In this document: positions 7,440 to 14,378 of the stretch, in pieces
How the letters are laid out: each line of letters begins with the position of its first letter
Numbering within the stretch: position 1 is the stretch's first letter
Assembly: GCA_965371355.1 (NCBI GenBank)
Contig: CBDUYD010000042.1
Location: forward strand, 1 to 19,272
From: JASJHI01 sp965371355
Lineage (GTDB): Bacteria > Actinomycetota > Acidimicrobiia > Acidimicrobiales > Ilumatobacteraceae
Length of the DNA stretch: 19,272 bases
Reading direction: 5' to 3'
Program-made: the position numbers and the translations under genes
Notes under the pieces: generated by a model
Database searches by the model: none
Seen by the model: the letters and a program-made list of their open reading frames with translations, nothing else
Told to the model about the DNA's origin: nothing

Positions 7440-8390
7440 ATGACGTCTTCGAATCACGACCTGCCGGCCGCCTTCGACAACCGGGTGAGCCGGGACCTGG
7501 GCGTCAGTATTCCGATCGTGCAAGCTCCGATGGGTTGGATCGCCCGCTCACAACTCGCGTCCGCCGTCTCGAGGGCCGGAGGGTGCGGGATCATCGAGAC
7601 CTCGTCGGGCGAACTCGACGCGGTGAAGGACGAGATCCGCAAGATGCGCGACCTCACCGATCGCCCATTCGGTGTCAACATCGCCCAGGCGTTCGTCCGC
7701 GACCCCGCGATCGCCGACTTCGTGATCGACCAGGGCGTCGAGTTCGTCACCACTTCGGCCGGCTCACCGACCAAGTACACCTCGATCCTCAAAGACGCCG
7801 GGCTGACCGTGTACCACGTCGTACCGACGCTCAGGGCCGCTCTCAAGGCGGTCGACGCCGGAGTCGACGGGCTCGTCGTCGAGGGTGGCGAAGGCGGCGG
7901 CTTCAAGAGTCCGACACCCGTGTCGACGATGGTCCTGCTCCCGCTCGTCCGTTCGTCGGTCGACGTGCCGATCATCGCCGCGGGTGGCATCACCGACGGA
8001 GCGACGATGGCCGCGGCATTCGCGCTGGGTGCCGAGGGCGTGCAGATGGGCACGCGCATGGTGTCCTCTGCCGAATCGCCCGTGCACCAGAACTGGAAGC
8101 AGGCGATCATCGACGCCGCCGAGACCGACACGCTCTTCCTCAACCAGCTCCACTCCCCCGCGCTGCGGGCGCTGCGCACCGAACGCTCCGAGCGGCTGGT
8201 CGAGGCGACCCACAACGTGTTCGGCGACTTCGGTGACCCGCAGGCGCTCTACTTCGGAGGCGACATGAACGCCGCGATCGCTCTGTCCGGTCAGGTGGCC
8301 GGACGCATCGAGTCGGTCGAGTCGGTCGCCGAGATCATCGAGCGCACCGTGTCGGAGTTCAACGACACGATCGCCCGGCTCGTAGGTTGA
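7440..8390 (+). CDS. NMO/2-nitropropane dioxygenase-family FMN oxidoreductase
   Basis: A 316-aa FMN-binding TIM barrel of the nitronate monooxygenase/FabK-like family. IPIVQAPMGWIARSQLASAVSRAGG gives the N-terminal flavin-site strand; RPFGVNIAQ, GVDGLVVEGGEGGGF (143-154), VPIIAAGGITDG (177-187) and GAEGVQMGTRM (198-207) are the phosphate-binding and barrel motifs. Family NMOs have a catalytic histidine after the GGxGG-like segment (AGGH); here that residue is Phe154, so true nitronate oxidation is doubtful. In-frame starts exist at GTG 7392 and ATG 7428, 7431 and 7440. ATG 7440 is preferred because CATGAT lies seven bases before it and the conserved region starts soon after, but this is uncertain. 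The TGA lies four bases before the flavin-reductase-like gene. Confidence 0.85.
   Translation: MTSSNHDLPAAFDNRVSRDLGVSIPIVQAPMGWIARSQLASAVSRAGGCGIIETSSGELDAVKDEIRKMRDLTDRPFGVNIAQAFVRDPAIADFVIDQGVEFVTTSAGSPTKYTSILKDAGLTVYHVVPTLRAALKAVDAGVDGLVVEGGEGGGFKSPTPVSTMVLLPLVRSSVDVPIIAAGGITDGATMAAAFALGAEGVQMGTRMVSSAESPVHQNWKQAIIDAAETDTLFLNQLHSPALRALRTERSERLVEATHNVFGDFGDPQALYFGGDMNAAIALSGQVAGRIESVESVAEIIERTVSEFNDTIARLVG
8383..8388 (+). promoter_or_regulatory. Possible internal -10 (TAGGTT) for the flavin-reductase-like gene
   Basis: TAGGTT overlaps the last codon and the stop of the NMO-like gene and is followed by six bases (GATGAC) and ATG 8395. It matches the leaderless pattern, so this second gene may have its own transcript. 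Confidence 0.4.
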
Positions 8391-8394
8391 TGAC

Positions 8395-8892
8395 ATGCCG
8401 GTCGACGATGAGTTGCTCAATCGGGTCACATGGAAGATCCCGAACGCGCTCGCCCTCGTCGGGTCTCGCGCAGGTGACCAGCGCAACGGGATGACGACGA
8501 GTTGGATCACGCAGCTGTCGATGGAACCGGTGCTCATCGGGGTCGGAGTCGACAACGGAGCGGTCACCCACCGGCTGATCTCCGACGGTGGGAGCTTCAC
8601 CGTGAACCTCTGGAACGCGGACGACACTCGCGTCTTCGTGAAGTTCTCGAAGCCGGCAACCGACGACGGCGAGACGCTGAACGGCCGACCCGTGACGACC
8701 GCCGTCACCGGCGCGCCGGTCTTCACCGAGGCCGTCGCCTGGATGGACTGCGAGGTTCGCCACTCGTTCGATCTCGGAACACACACGCTGTTCGTCGGCG
8801 AGGTCGTCGCGGCTTCGATCGCCGACGACGAGGCCCGACCCGCCTCGATGAACGACACCCGGATGAAGTACGGCGGCGTCAAGCGGCACTGA
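8395..8892 (+). CDS. Flavin-reductase-like FMN-binding split-barrel protein
   Basis: A 165-aa protein of the flavin reductase-like (FMN-binding split barrel) family. The segment RNGMTTSWITQLSMEPVLIG is the typical first flavin-binding strand-turn (NGMTxSW), followed by GSFTVNLW and a long central barrel ending in FVGEVVAASI. Members use NAD(P)H to reduce free flavin or bind FMN as a cofactor. It starts four bases after the NMO-like stop, which suggests a shared transcript and a possible functional pairing between an FMN-dependent oxidoreductase and a flavin-handling protein. ATG 8395 is the only sensible start. It ends 36 bases before ettA. Family is clear; partner and substrate are not. Confidence 0.88.
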   Translation: MPVDDELLNRVTWKIPNALALVGSRAGDQRNGMTTSWITQLSMEPVLIGVGVDNGAVTHRLISDGGSFTVNLWNADDTRVFVKFSKPATDDGETLNGRPVTTAVTGAPVFTEAVAWMDCEVRHSFDLGTHTLFVGEVVAASIADDEARPASMNDTRMKYGGVKRH

Positions 8893-8912
8893 CGGCACCG
8901 TTTCTCCCTCGG

Positions 8913-8918
8913 TAGCCT
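8913..8918 (+). promoter_or_regulatory. Candidate -10 (TAGCCT) of ettA
   Basis: TAGCCT lies in the 36-base gap before ettA, ten bases ahead of the ATG at 8929, which would leave a leader of only about three bases. Confidence 0.4.
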
Positions 8919-8928
8919 CGCGCCCACC

Positions 8929-10602
8929 ATGGCGCACGAATTCATCTATCAGGCCTACAAGCTCGCCCGGCACTACCCGCCCGACAAGACGGTCCTCGAG
9001 AACATCTCACTGTCGTTCTACCCCGGCGCCAAGATCGGTGTGCTCGGATCGAACGGCGCCGGCAAGTCATCGCTCCTGCGGATCATGGCCGGTCTCGACG
9101 ACGGCTATTCCGGTGAGGCCCGCCTCACGCCGGGGTTCACCGCCGGCTACCTCCCCCAGGAACCGCAGCTCGATCCCGACAAGGATGTCAAGGGCAACGT
9201 GATGGACGGCGTCGCCGACGTCCAGTCGATCATCGACCGGTATGAAGAAGTGATGGCGATGTGGGCCGATCCCGACGCCGACTACGACAAGATCGGCAAG
9301 GAACAGGCCCGACTCGAGGACAAGATCACGGCGACCGACGCCTGGAGCCTCGAACGCAACGTCGAGATCGCGATGGACGCGCTGCGGTGCCCACCCGACG
9401 ATGCCGACGTCTCGGTGCTCTCCGGCGGCGAACGACGCAGGGTCGCACTCTGTCGGCTCCTGCTCTCGCGCCCGGACCTCCTACTCCTCGACGAGCCGAC
9501 CAACCACCTCGACGCCGAGTCGGTCGACTGGCTCGAACGCTTCCTGCAGGACTACTCGGGCACCGTCGTCGCGATCACCCACGACCGCTACTTCCTCGAC
9601 AACGTCGCCGAGTGGATCCTCGAACTCGACCGGGGCCGTGGCATCCCCTTCGAGGGCAACTACTCGAGCTGGCTCGAACAGAAGCAGGCACGCCTCGAAC
9701 TCGAGGAACGATCCAACGACGCCCGCAAACGTTCGCTGCAACGCGAACTCGAATGGGTGCGCATGGCGCCGAAGGCACGGCAGGCGAAGGGCAAGGCCCG
9801 TCTCGCCGCCTACGAGAAGCTCGACGCCGAGGCGCGCTCCGCCGACCCCGGGGCGAGCAAGCTCGAGATCGCGATTCCGCCGGGACCGCGACTCGGCGAC
9901 ACGGTCATCGAGATCGACGGGTTGCGGAAGGGATTCGGTGATCGGCTACTGATCGAGGATCTCTCGTTCACGCTGCCGCCGGCGGGCATCGTCGGGATCA
10001 TCGGTCCCAACGGTGCCGGCAAGACCACCCTCTTCAAGATGCTCGCGGGACGCGAAGAGCCCGACGCCGGCTCGATCAAGATCGGCGACACCGTCGAGCT
10101 CTCGTACGTCGACCAGGACCGCGACGACCTCGACCCCGACGCGACGGTGTACGACGAGATCACCGGCGGTCTCGACCACCTCGTCGTGGGCGGCCGCGAG
10201 ATCCACGGGCGGGCCTACGTGTCGAGCTTCAACTTCAAGGGCACCGATCACGGCAAGCGCGTCGGTGACCTCTCGGGCGGCGAACGCAATCGGCTGCACC
10301 TCGCCAAGCTCCTCAAGTCGGGCGGCAACGTGCTGCTGCTCGACGAGCCGACCAACGACCTCGACGTCGACACGCTGCGGGCTCTCGAGGCCGGGCTCGA
10401 GTCGTTCCCCGGTTGCGCCGTGGTGATCTCCCACGATCGCTGGTTCCTCGATCGCATCGCCACCCACGTACTCGCCTTCGAGGGCGACAGCCAGGTCAGG
10501 TGGTTCGAGGGCAACTTCAGCGAGTACGAGGAGTACCGCCACAAGCAACTCGGCGCGGCTGCCGATCAGCCGACGCGCATCAAGTACAAGAAACTCGCGT
10601 AA
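8929..10602 (+). CDS. ettA: Energy-dependent translational throttle protein EttA (ABC-F ATPase)
   Basis: A 557-aa soluble ABC-F protein, nearly the length of E. coli EttA. EttA binds the ribosomal E site and gates early elongation according to ADP/ATP level. There are two ABC domains and no membrane segment. Domain 1: Walker A GSNGAGKSS (40-48), signature LSGGERRR (164-171), Walker B with catalytic glutamate DEPTNHLD (Glu189). Domain 2: Walker A GPNGAGKTT (359-367), signature LSGGERNR (448-455), DEPTNDLD (Glu473). Between them (about 242-320) is the charged P-site tRNA-interaction linker (LEWVRMAPKARQAKGKARL). The start MAHEFIYQAYKL is nearly invariant in the family. It ends KYKKLA. Its last 23 bases overlap the convergent membrane-protein gene. 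Confidence 0.96.
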   Translation: MAHEFIYQAYKLARHYPPDKTVLENISLSFYPGAKIGVLGSNGAGKSSLLRIMAGLDDGYSGEARLTPGFTAGYLPQEPQLDPDKDVKGNVMDGVADVQSIIDRYEEVMAMWADPDADYDKIGKEQARLEDKITATDAWSLERNVEIAMDALRCPPDDADVSVLSGGERRRVALCRLLLSRPDLLLLDEPTNHLDAESVDWLERFLQDYSGTVVAITHDRYFLDNVAEWILELDRGRGIPFEGNYSSWLEQKQARLELEERSNDARKRSLQRELEWVRMAPKARQAKGKARLAAYEKLDAEARSADPGASKLEIAIPPGPRLGDTVIEIDGLRKGFGDRLLIEDLSFTLPPAGIVGIIGPNGAGKTTLFKMLAGREEPDAGSIKIGDTVELSYVDQDRDDLDPDATVYDEITGGLDHLVVGGREIHGRAYVSSFNFKGTDHGKRVGDLSGGERNRLHLAKLLKSGGNVLLLDEPTNDLDVDTLRALEAGLESFPGCAVVISHDRWFLDRIATHVLAFEGDSQVRWFEGNFSEYEEYRHKQLGAAADQPTRIKYKKLA

Positions 10603-11143
10603 TCCGCGCCGAGCGCACCAGCGCGTACACGAACGCGGCGGCCGTCGCCATCAACAATCCCACTTCGACGACCGCCACGATGCGGGCGCCGCCGAGGTGA
10701 CGCCGGTACAGAACGGCATCGATGTCGTGGTACGAGACGAGGCGTAACGCCACGAACCCCCAGAGCGTGAACAATCCGATCACCGCCGGGAGGTAGCTCC
10801 GCCGGCGGCTCGGCACCGCGTAGATCGACACGAGCACCGAGACGCACCACAAGGTGAAAAGGGTGACGACGACACCGCCCTGGACGCCGCGCCGGGTGTC
10901 GTACCAGCCGGCGCTCCGCGCCCGCTCGCGGCCGAATCCGGTGAGGACGTCACTCAAGTCGCCGTACGAGGCCACCGCCAGGAACATCAGCAGGAGTGCG
11001 GCCAGCAACAAGCTGAATCGCCAGAGCCGCCCATGAACCTGTTCGGGTGCCGCTCGGTCGGCGAACGCGGCGAGCGTGGCCAAGATCGCGACGACGAGGT
11101 AGCCCGCGGCCCGAACCGCGCTCGAGTCGATCAGTTCCGCCAT
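10580..11143 (-). CDS. Five-helix integral membrane protein, function unknown
   Basis: A 187-aa hydrophobic protein with predicted membrane segments at about 12-28, 43-60, 89-110, 117-137 and 155-176. Loops carry positive charge (SRRRSYL, LYRRHL). A conserved-looking LRLVSYHDIDAVLYRR lies between helices 4 and 5. I do not recognise a named family. The start ATG 11143 is supported by the TM-proximal N-terminus and by TACGCT eleven bases upstream. The 3' end overlaps ettA convergently by 23 bp (10580-10602), and the gene is divergent from the small CxxC gene starting at 11194. Third codon positions are strongly G/C, which supports real coding. Confidence 0.75.
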   Translation of the reverse strand: MAELIDSSAVRAAGYLVVAILATLAAFADRAAPEQVHGRLWRFSLLLAALLLMFLAVASYGDLSDVLTGFGRERARSAGWYDTRRGVQGGVVVTLFTLWCVSVLVSIYAVPSRRRSYLPAVIGLFTLWGFVALRLVSYHDIDAVLYRRHLGGARIVAVVEVGLLMATAAAFVYALVRSARITRVSCT

Positions 11144-11154
11144 CGCACCGATCG

Positions 11155-11160
11155 AGCGTA
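11155..11160 (-). promoter_or_regulatory. Candidate -10 (TACGCT) of the five-helix membrane protein gene
   Basis: TACGCT precedes ATG 11143 by eleven bases, which predicts a leader of about four bases. It lies in the 50-bp divergent region shared with the gene starting at 11194. Confidence 0.4.
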
Positions 11161-11180
11161 TCCCTCGGCCGGCGATGACC

Positions 11181-11186
11181 TACCAT
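11181..11186 (+). promoter_or_regulatory. Candidate -10 (TACCAT) of the small CxxC gene, leaderless
   Basis: TACCAT is followed by seven bases (TGCGGCC) and ATG 11194, the same geometry as at vapB, nucS and mscR. Confidence 0.5.
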
Positions 11187-11193
11187 TGCGGCC

Positions 11194-11523
11194 ATGTGTG
11201 TGAACTGCATGAGCAACGCCGAGGCGACGTTGGCGGCCGCCGCCGCGGTCGGCTACTTCGTGCGGGGTCCGGTGCACCGTGCTCTCGCGAGCGCCGGCCT
11301 CGCCCCCGAACCCGATCCGGTGGCGCATGACGTACGTACCGTGGCGTTCCTTCGCGCACTCGATCTCGATCCGGTCGAAGCGCTCGGCGTCGATGCGGTC
11401 GCTCAGGCCGAGTCGTGGACGCCGGACCCATCGTGGGTTCCGTTCTCCGAGCGTGCCCGCTCCCGCCTGCGCTCGGCCTCGGCCCGGCCCATCGGTTCCC
11501 AGAGCCTGCTGAGCACCCAGTAG
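11194..11523 (+). CDS. Small CxxC-motif protein, unknown
   Basis: A 109-aa ORF starting MCVNCMSNAEATLAAAAAVG, with a Cys-x-x-Cys pair (Cys2, Cys5) at the extreme N-terminus, a short Ala-rich helix, then an acidic helical part with PEPDPVAHDVRTVAFLRAL and VEALGVDAVAQAESW. I do not recognise a family. Support for coding: strong G/C third-position bias, a leaderless-type promoter at the start, and a balanced amino-acid composition up to about residue 80. The last 40 codons overlap, in antisense, the 3' end of the YdjM-like gene (121 bp), and this tail (SERARSRLRSASARPIGSQ) looks less constrained. It may be a redox or metal-binding small protein, but that is only a guess from the two cysteines. 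Confidence 0.55.
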   Translation: MCVNCMSNAEATLAAAAAVGYFVRGPVHRALASAGLAPEPDPVAHDVRTVAFLRALDLDPVEALGVDAVAQAESWTPDPSWVPFSERARSRLRSASARPIGSQSLLSTQ

Positions 11524-12350
11524 ACGAGCGCCAACAGCGCCAACGCCACCGGGAGGGCGATCCACGGGTTGACGTGCGGGAGCGAGCGCGCGTCGAGCCA
11601 CCACGGCCCGGTCCACGACAGGTCGATCGGGAAGCCGCGGCGCTTGACGCCATCGATCGTCGGCTGGGCCACGACGCGCGTCCAAGCGCTCCACGAGATG
11701 AGCCGGCAAATGCCGTAGAAGAACGTCGCGCGATAGAGCGCGATCAGGCCGCGCTCGGGCAGGAAGCGTCCGAAGAACGCCCAGACCCGGGCGTCGGCAG
11801 GAACGATGTTCACGCGCCAGTACTCGCGGGTGAGCACCCGCCATCCGACGAGCACGACCGCCAGCCAGAACAGGTCCATCACCAGACCGAGGCTCGAGTA
11901 GTACGCGGCCGCATCGAGGTACTTGCCACCGTCGACGGTCGCCGCGTACGCCCAGGTCTGCATCGACCAGTTCAGGGCGGTGACCGGGAAGAGCAACATC
12001 GTGCCGACCGAGTCGCTGATGTCGGTCAGTGCGTGCGCCGCGAAGCCGAGCAGGTAGCCGACGGTGAATGCGCGGTTCCGCTTCCACAACCAAAGCACCG
12101 CGGCGATGATGATCCCGAAGAACAGGGTGTGGGTGAACCCCATCCCCGGCCACCCCCGGTGCCACTGGTGGGGAACCTCCGCGCCGTACCTCGTGCCGTT
12201 GAAGGTGAACCCGTAGACCCAGAACTTCGAGAGGAAGTCCGGCGTGAAGTCGCCGAGGAAGATCGCCCAGAAGCTGACCTTGCCGATCATCTTCTTCGGG
12301 AGGTGCGCCTGGATGGCGTAGATCTCGAACTGGTGGGCGGCCCAACTCAT
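11403..12350 (-). CDS. YdjM-like (former DUF457) membrane-bound metal-dependent hydrolase
   Basis: A 315-aa multi-pass membrane protein with the scattered His/Asp pattern of the YdjM/LexA-binding inner-membrane hydrolase family: His6 (AAHQFEIY), Asp34 and Asp38 (GDFTPD), His64 (WHRGW), His74 (GFTHTLFFG), His106 and Asp110 (AAHALTD). The family signature is a PDxD-like strand, then HRGxTHS and SHxxxD, which is well matched. Hydrophobic segments lie at about 76-90, 95-107, 154-172 and 276-296. The charged C-terminal tail overlaps a convergent gene. The ATG at 12350 overlaps the TGA of the small membrane protein upstream (ATGA), implying translational coupling. The substrate of this family is unknown; it resembles zinc-dependent phospholipase folds. 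Confidence 0.82.
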   Translation of the reverse strand: MSWAAHQFEIYAIQAHLPKKMIGKVSFWAIFLGDFTPDFLSKFWVYGFTFNGTRYGAEVPHQWHRGWPGMGFTHTLFFGIIIAAVLWLWKRNRAFTVGYLLGFAAHALTDISDSVGTMLLFPVTALNWSMQTWAYAATVDGGKYLDAAAYYSSLGLVMDLFWLAVVLVGWRVLTREYWRVNIVPADARVWAFFGRFLPERGLIALYRATFFYGICRLISWSAWTRVVAQPTIDGVKRRGFPIDLSWTGPWWLDARSLPHVNPWIALPVALALLALVYWVLSRLWEPMGRAEAERRRERARSENGTHDGSGVHDSA

Positions 12351-12598
12351 CGGCGGTCAGCCCTCGACCTGCCGCGGTTCGTGATGCCGAGACGGTCTGT
12401 GAGCCACGGACCGATGAGGATGATCGCGATCAGCCACACCGGCCCGATGAACCAGTTGAGCAGCCACTTGTGCCAGATACCGAGGACGATGTAGCTCAGG
12501 CCGGCCACGAGGTACCAGACCCACTCCTCGACGCCGGTCAGGCGGCGTGAGCCCCTGAAGTCGAGTTCGGGATCGAGGTCGGGGGGAGCGCCGGACAC
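12347..12598 (-). CDS. Small two-helix membrane protein coupled to the YdjM-like gene
   Basis: An 83-aa protein with a hydrophilic acidic N-terminus (SGAPPDLDPELDF) and two membrane segments at about 26-45 and 50-67, then a basic tail (NRGRSRADRR). The frame stays open further upstream, but GTG 12598 is chosen because TAGGCT lies eight bases before it and because the sequence upstream belongs to the divergent cysQ promoter and gene. The stop overlaps the start of the YdjM-like gene. No family recognised; it may be an accessory subunit of its neighbour (inference from coupling only). Confidence 0.7.
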   Translation of the reverse strand: MSGAPPDLDPELDFRGSRRLTGVEEWVWYLVAGLSYIVLGIWHKWLLNWFIGPVWLIAIILIGPWLTDRLGITNRGRSRADRR

Positions 12599-12606
12599 GG
12601 ACGCGG

Positions 12607-12612
12607 AGCCTA
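12607..12612 (-). promoter_or_regulatory. Candidate -10 (TAGGCT) of the small membrane protein/YdjM-like operon
   Basis: TAGGCT is followed by eight bases and GTG 12598, so the transcript would be leaderless or nearly so. It is divergent from cysQ. Confidence 0.5.
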
Positions 12613-12671
12613 GGTGGTCGCGCCCGGGCGGCGGGGTGACTCGCGATCGGTGACTCCGGGTGCTGCGCTGG

Positions 12672-12677
12672 CAGACT
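12672..12677 (+). promoter_or_regulatory. Weak -10 candidate (CAGACT) of cysQ
   Basis: CAGACT is six bases before ATG 12684. The first base departs from TANNNT, but the spacing matches the other starts in the window. Confidence 0.3.
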
Positions 12678-12683
12678 GTCCCG

Positions 12684-13436
12684 ATGCCCGACCGCGAGAC
12701 CGACGCCGAACTCGCCGCGCGGCTGGCGACCGACGCCGGGCGACGACTCGTCGATCTCCGCGAGCGGATGTTCGCCGCGGGCGCCTCGACCTGGGACGTC
12801 AAGGATGCCGGTGACGCCGTCAGCCAACAATACCTGGCGCAGGAGTTCGCGATCCACCGGCCTTCTGACGCGGTGCTCTCCGAGGAGGGTGCGGAGGATC
12901 CCCGCCGCTACGACTCCGATCGGGTCTGGATCATCGACCCGCTCGACGGGACCCGCGAGTACGGCGAGGAGGGCCGCAGCGACTGGGCCGTCCACGTCGC
13001 GCTGTGGTCGGTCGATCGATTCGTCGCCGGGGCGGTCAGCCTGCCCGCGATCGAGCGCACGTTCACCACCGATCCGCCGAGCCCGATTCCCGAGTTCGAC
13101 CGCGACCGGCCGCGGCTGGTGACCTCGCGGTCACGCGCACCGTACGCGGCAGTCCTCGTCGCCGAGGGGCTCGGCTGCGACGCCGTCCGGCTCGGATCCG
13201 CCGGGGCCAAGGCGATGTCGATCCTGCTGGGTCACGCCGACATCTACGTTCACGACGGCGGGATGTACCAGTGGGACTCGGCTGCGCCGGCCGCCGTCGC
13301 CCTTGCGGCCGGCCTGCACGCCAGCCGCATCGACGGACGCCCGCTCGTCTACAACGAACGCGATCCCTGGCTGCCGGACTTCTTCGTGTGTCGCCCCGAA
13401 CTCGCCGAATCCGTCCTCAAGGCGCTGTGGGGATGA
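12684..13436 (+). CDS. cysQ: CysQ-type 3'(2'),5'-bisphosphate nucleotidase / inositol monophosphatase family
   Basis: A 250-aa Mg-dependent, Li-sensitive type phosphatase. Metal-binding motifs are complete: SEEG (66-69), IDPLDGTREY (84-93) and the late GGMYQWDSAAP. TREY/F after DGT is characteristic of actinobacterial CysQ, which removes 3'-phosphoadenosine 5'-phosphate formed in sulfate assimilation and can also hydrolyse inositol phosphates. ATG 12684 (MPDRETDAELAARLATDAGR) is preferred over GTG 12660, since it starts at the usual N-terminal helix. The gene is divergent from the YdjM-like operon and is followed after ten bases by an enoyl-CoA hydratase. Choice of CysQ over generic inositol phosphatase is moderately sure. 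Confidence 0.88.
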   Translation: MPDRETDAELAARLATDAGRRLVDLRERMFAAGASTWDVKDAGDAVSQQYLAQEFAIHRPSDAVLSEEGAEDPRRYDSDRVWIIDPLDGTREYGEEGRSDWAVHVALWSVDRFVAGAVSLPAIERTFTTDPPSPIPEFDRDRPRLVTSRSRAPYAAVLVAEGLGCDAVRLGSAGAKAMSILLGHADIYVHDGGMYQWDSAAPAAVALAAGLHASRIDGRPLVYNERDPWLPDFFVCRPELAESVLKALWG

Positions 13437-13446
13437 TCGGGCCGGC

Positions 13447-14277
13447 GTGGTGACGACCGAACTTACCGCCGTCCGTTGCGAGGTCGTCGACCGGATCGCG
13501 ACCCTCTGGCTGGATCGGCCCCATCGTCACAACGCATGGACCGGCACGATGCACACCGAGTACCGCCTGGTGATGGCCGATCTCGAACATCGCGACGACG
13601 TCCGCGCGGTCGTTGTCACGGGCACACCTCCGGCGTTCTCCGTCGGCGGTGACTCCAAAGCGCTCGAGGGGCACGCCGAGCGCGGTGGCTACGACACGGG
13701 CCTGCCGGCGGAACCGGCTCGTCCCGGTGGCGGCGACGGCGACGAACGCATCGACGCCGACTTCGCCTGGCAACTCGGGTACCGGTTGCCGATCATCGCC
13801 GCCGTGAACGGCGCCTGCGCCGGCGTTGCACTCGCCCTCGTCTCATTCTGCGACCTGCGCTTCGTCGCCGCCGGCGCCAAGCTCACCACCGCTGCGCCGA
13901 AGCTCGGCCTTCCCGCCGAGTACGGCCTCAGCTGGACCCTCCCCCGGCTGATCGGCACGACCCGCGCCAACGACCTGCTCCTCTCGGGGCGCATCGTGAC
14001 CGGCGCCGAGACCGCCGAGTGGGGTCTCTGGAACGGTGTCGCCGACGATGGAGAGGCGACGCTCGCCGCGGCCACCGACTACGCCCGGCTGCTCGCTTCG
14101 ACCACCGGGCCGAACGCCGTGACGGTGACCAAGCGGCAACTGGCGACCGACCTGCTCCGCCACGATCCCGCCGCGTCGGTGAACGACTCGATCCGCCTGC
14201 TCGGCGAAGCGATGGCGACCGCCGAGTACCGCGAAGGTGTCGCCGCGCTGCGCGACAAGCGGCCACCCGCGTTCTGA
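13447..14277 (+). CDS. Enoyl-CoA hydratase/isomerase (crotonase) family protein
   Basis: A 276-aa crotonase-fold protein acting on acyl-CoA thioesters. First oxyanion-hole strand FSVGGDSKALEG (64-75); second oxyanion region IIAAVNGACAGVALALVSFCDLRFV (116-140); then KLGLPAEYGLSWTLPRLIG (152-170), where Glu158 is near the usual catalytic position, and AxEWGLWNGV. LDRPHRHNAW is the typical N-terminal strand. GTG 13447 or 13450 is the likely start; the frame is open upstream only as a shadow of cysQ. It follows cysQ by ten bases, which suggests co-transcription though no pathway link is evident. A 14-bp inverted repeat sits just downstream. The specific reaction cannot be assigned. Confidence 0.9.
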   Translation: MVTTELTAVRCEVVDRIATLWLDRPHRHNAWTGTMHTEYRLVMADLEHRDDVRAVVVTGTPPAFSVGGDSKALEGHAERGGYDTGLPAEPARPGGGDGDERIDADFAWQLGYRLPIIAAVNGACAGVALALVSFCDLRFVAAGAKLTTAAPKLGLPAEYGLSWTLPRLIGTTRANDLLLSGRIVTGAETAEWGLWNGVADDGEATLAAATDYARLLASTTGPNAVTVTKRQLATDLLRHDPAASVNDSIRLLGEAMATAEYREGVAALRDKRPPAF

Positions 14278-14300
14278 TCAGCGACCTGTCGGCAATCGCG

Positions 14301-14349
14301 GTTTGTGTCGGCGAGAGTCGCTACGCCACCGATATTCGCCGACACAAAC
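14301..14349. terminator. 14-bp perfect inverted repeat between convergent genes
   Basis: GTTTGTGTCGGCGA (14301-14314) and TCGCCGACACAAAC (14336-14349) are exact reverse complements separated by 21 bases. The repeat lies 23 bases after the crotonase stop and 29 bases from the stop of the convergent VOC gene. It would form a strong hairpin in transcripts from both sides, so a bidirectional terminator is likely, but no T-tract follows on either strand. Confidence 0.6.
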
Positions 14350-14378
14350 GCCGAAGGGCCCGTGGTCGGTGCTCGGTG

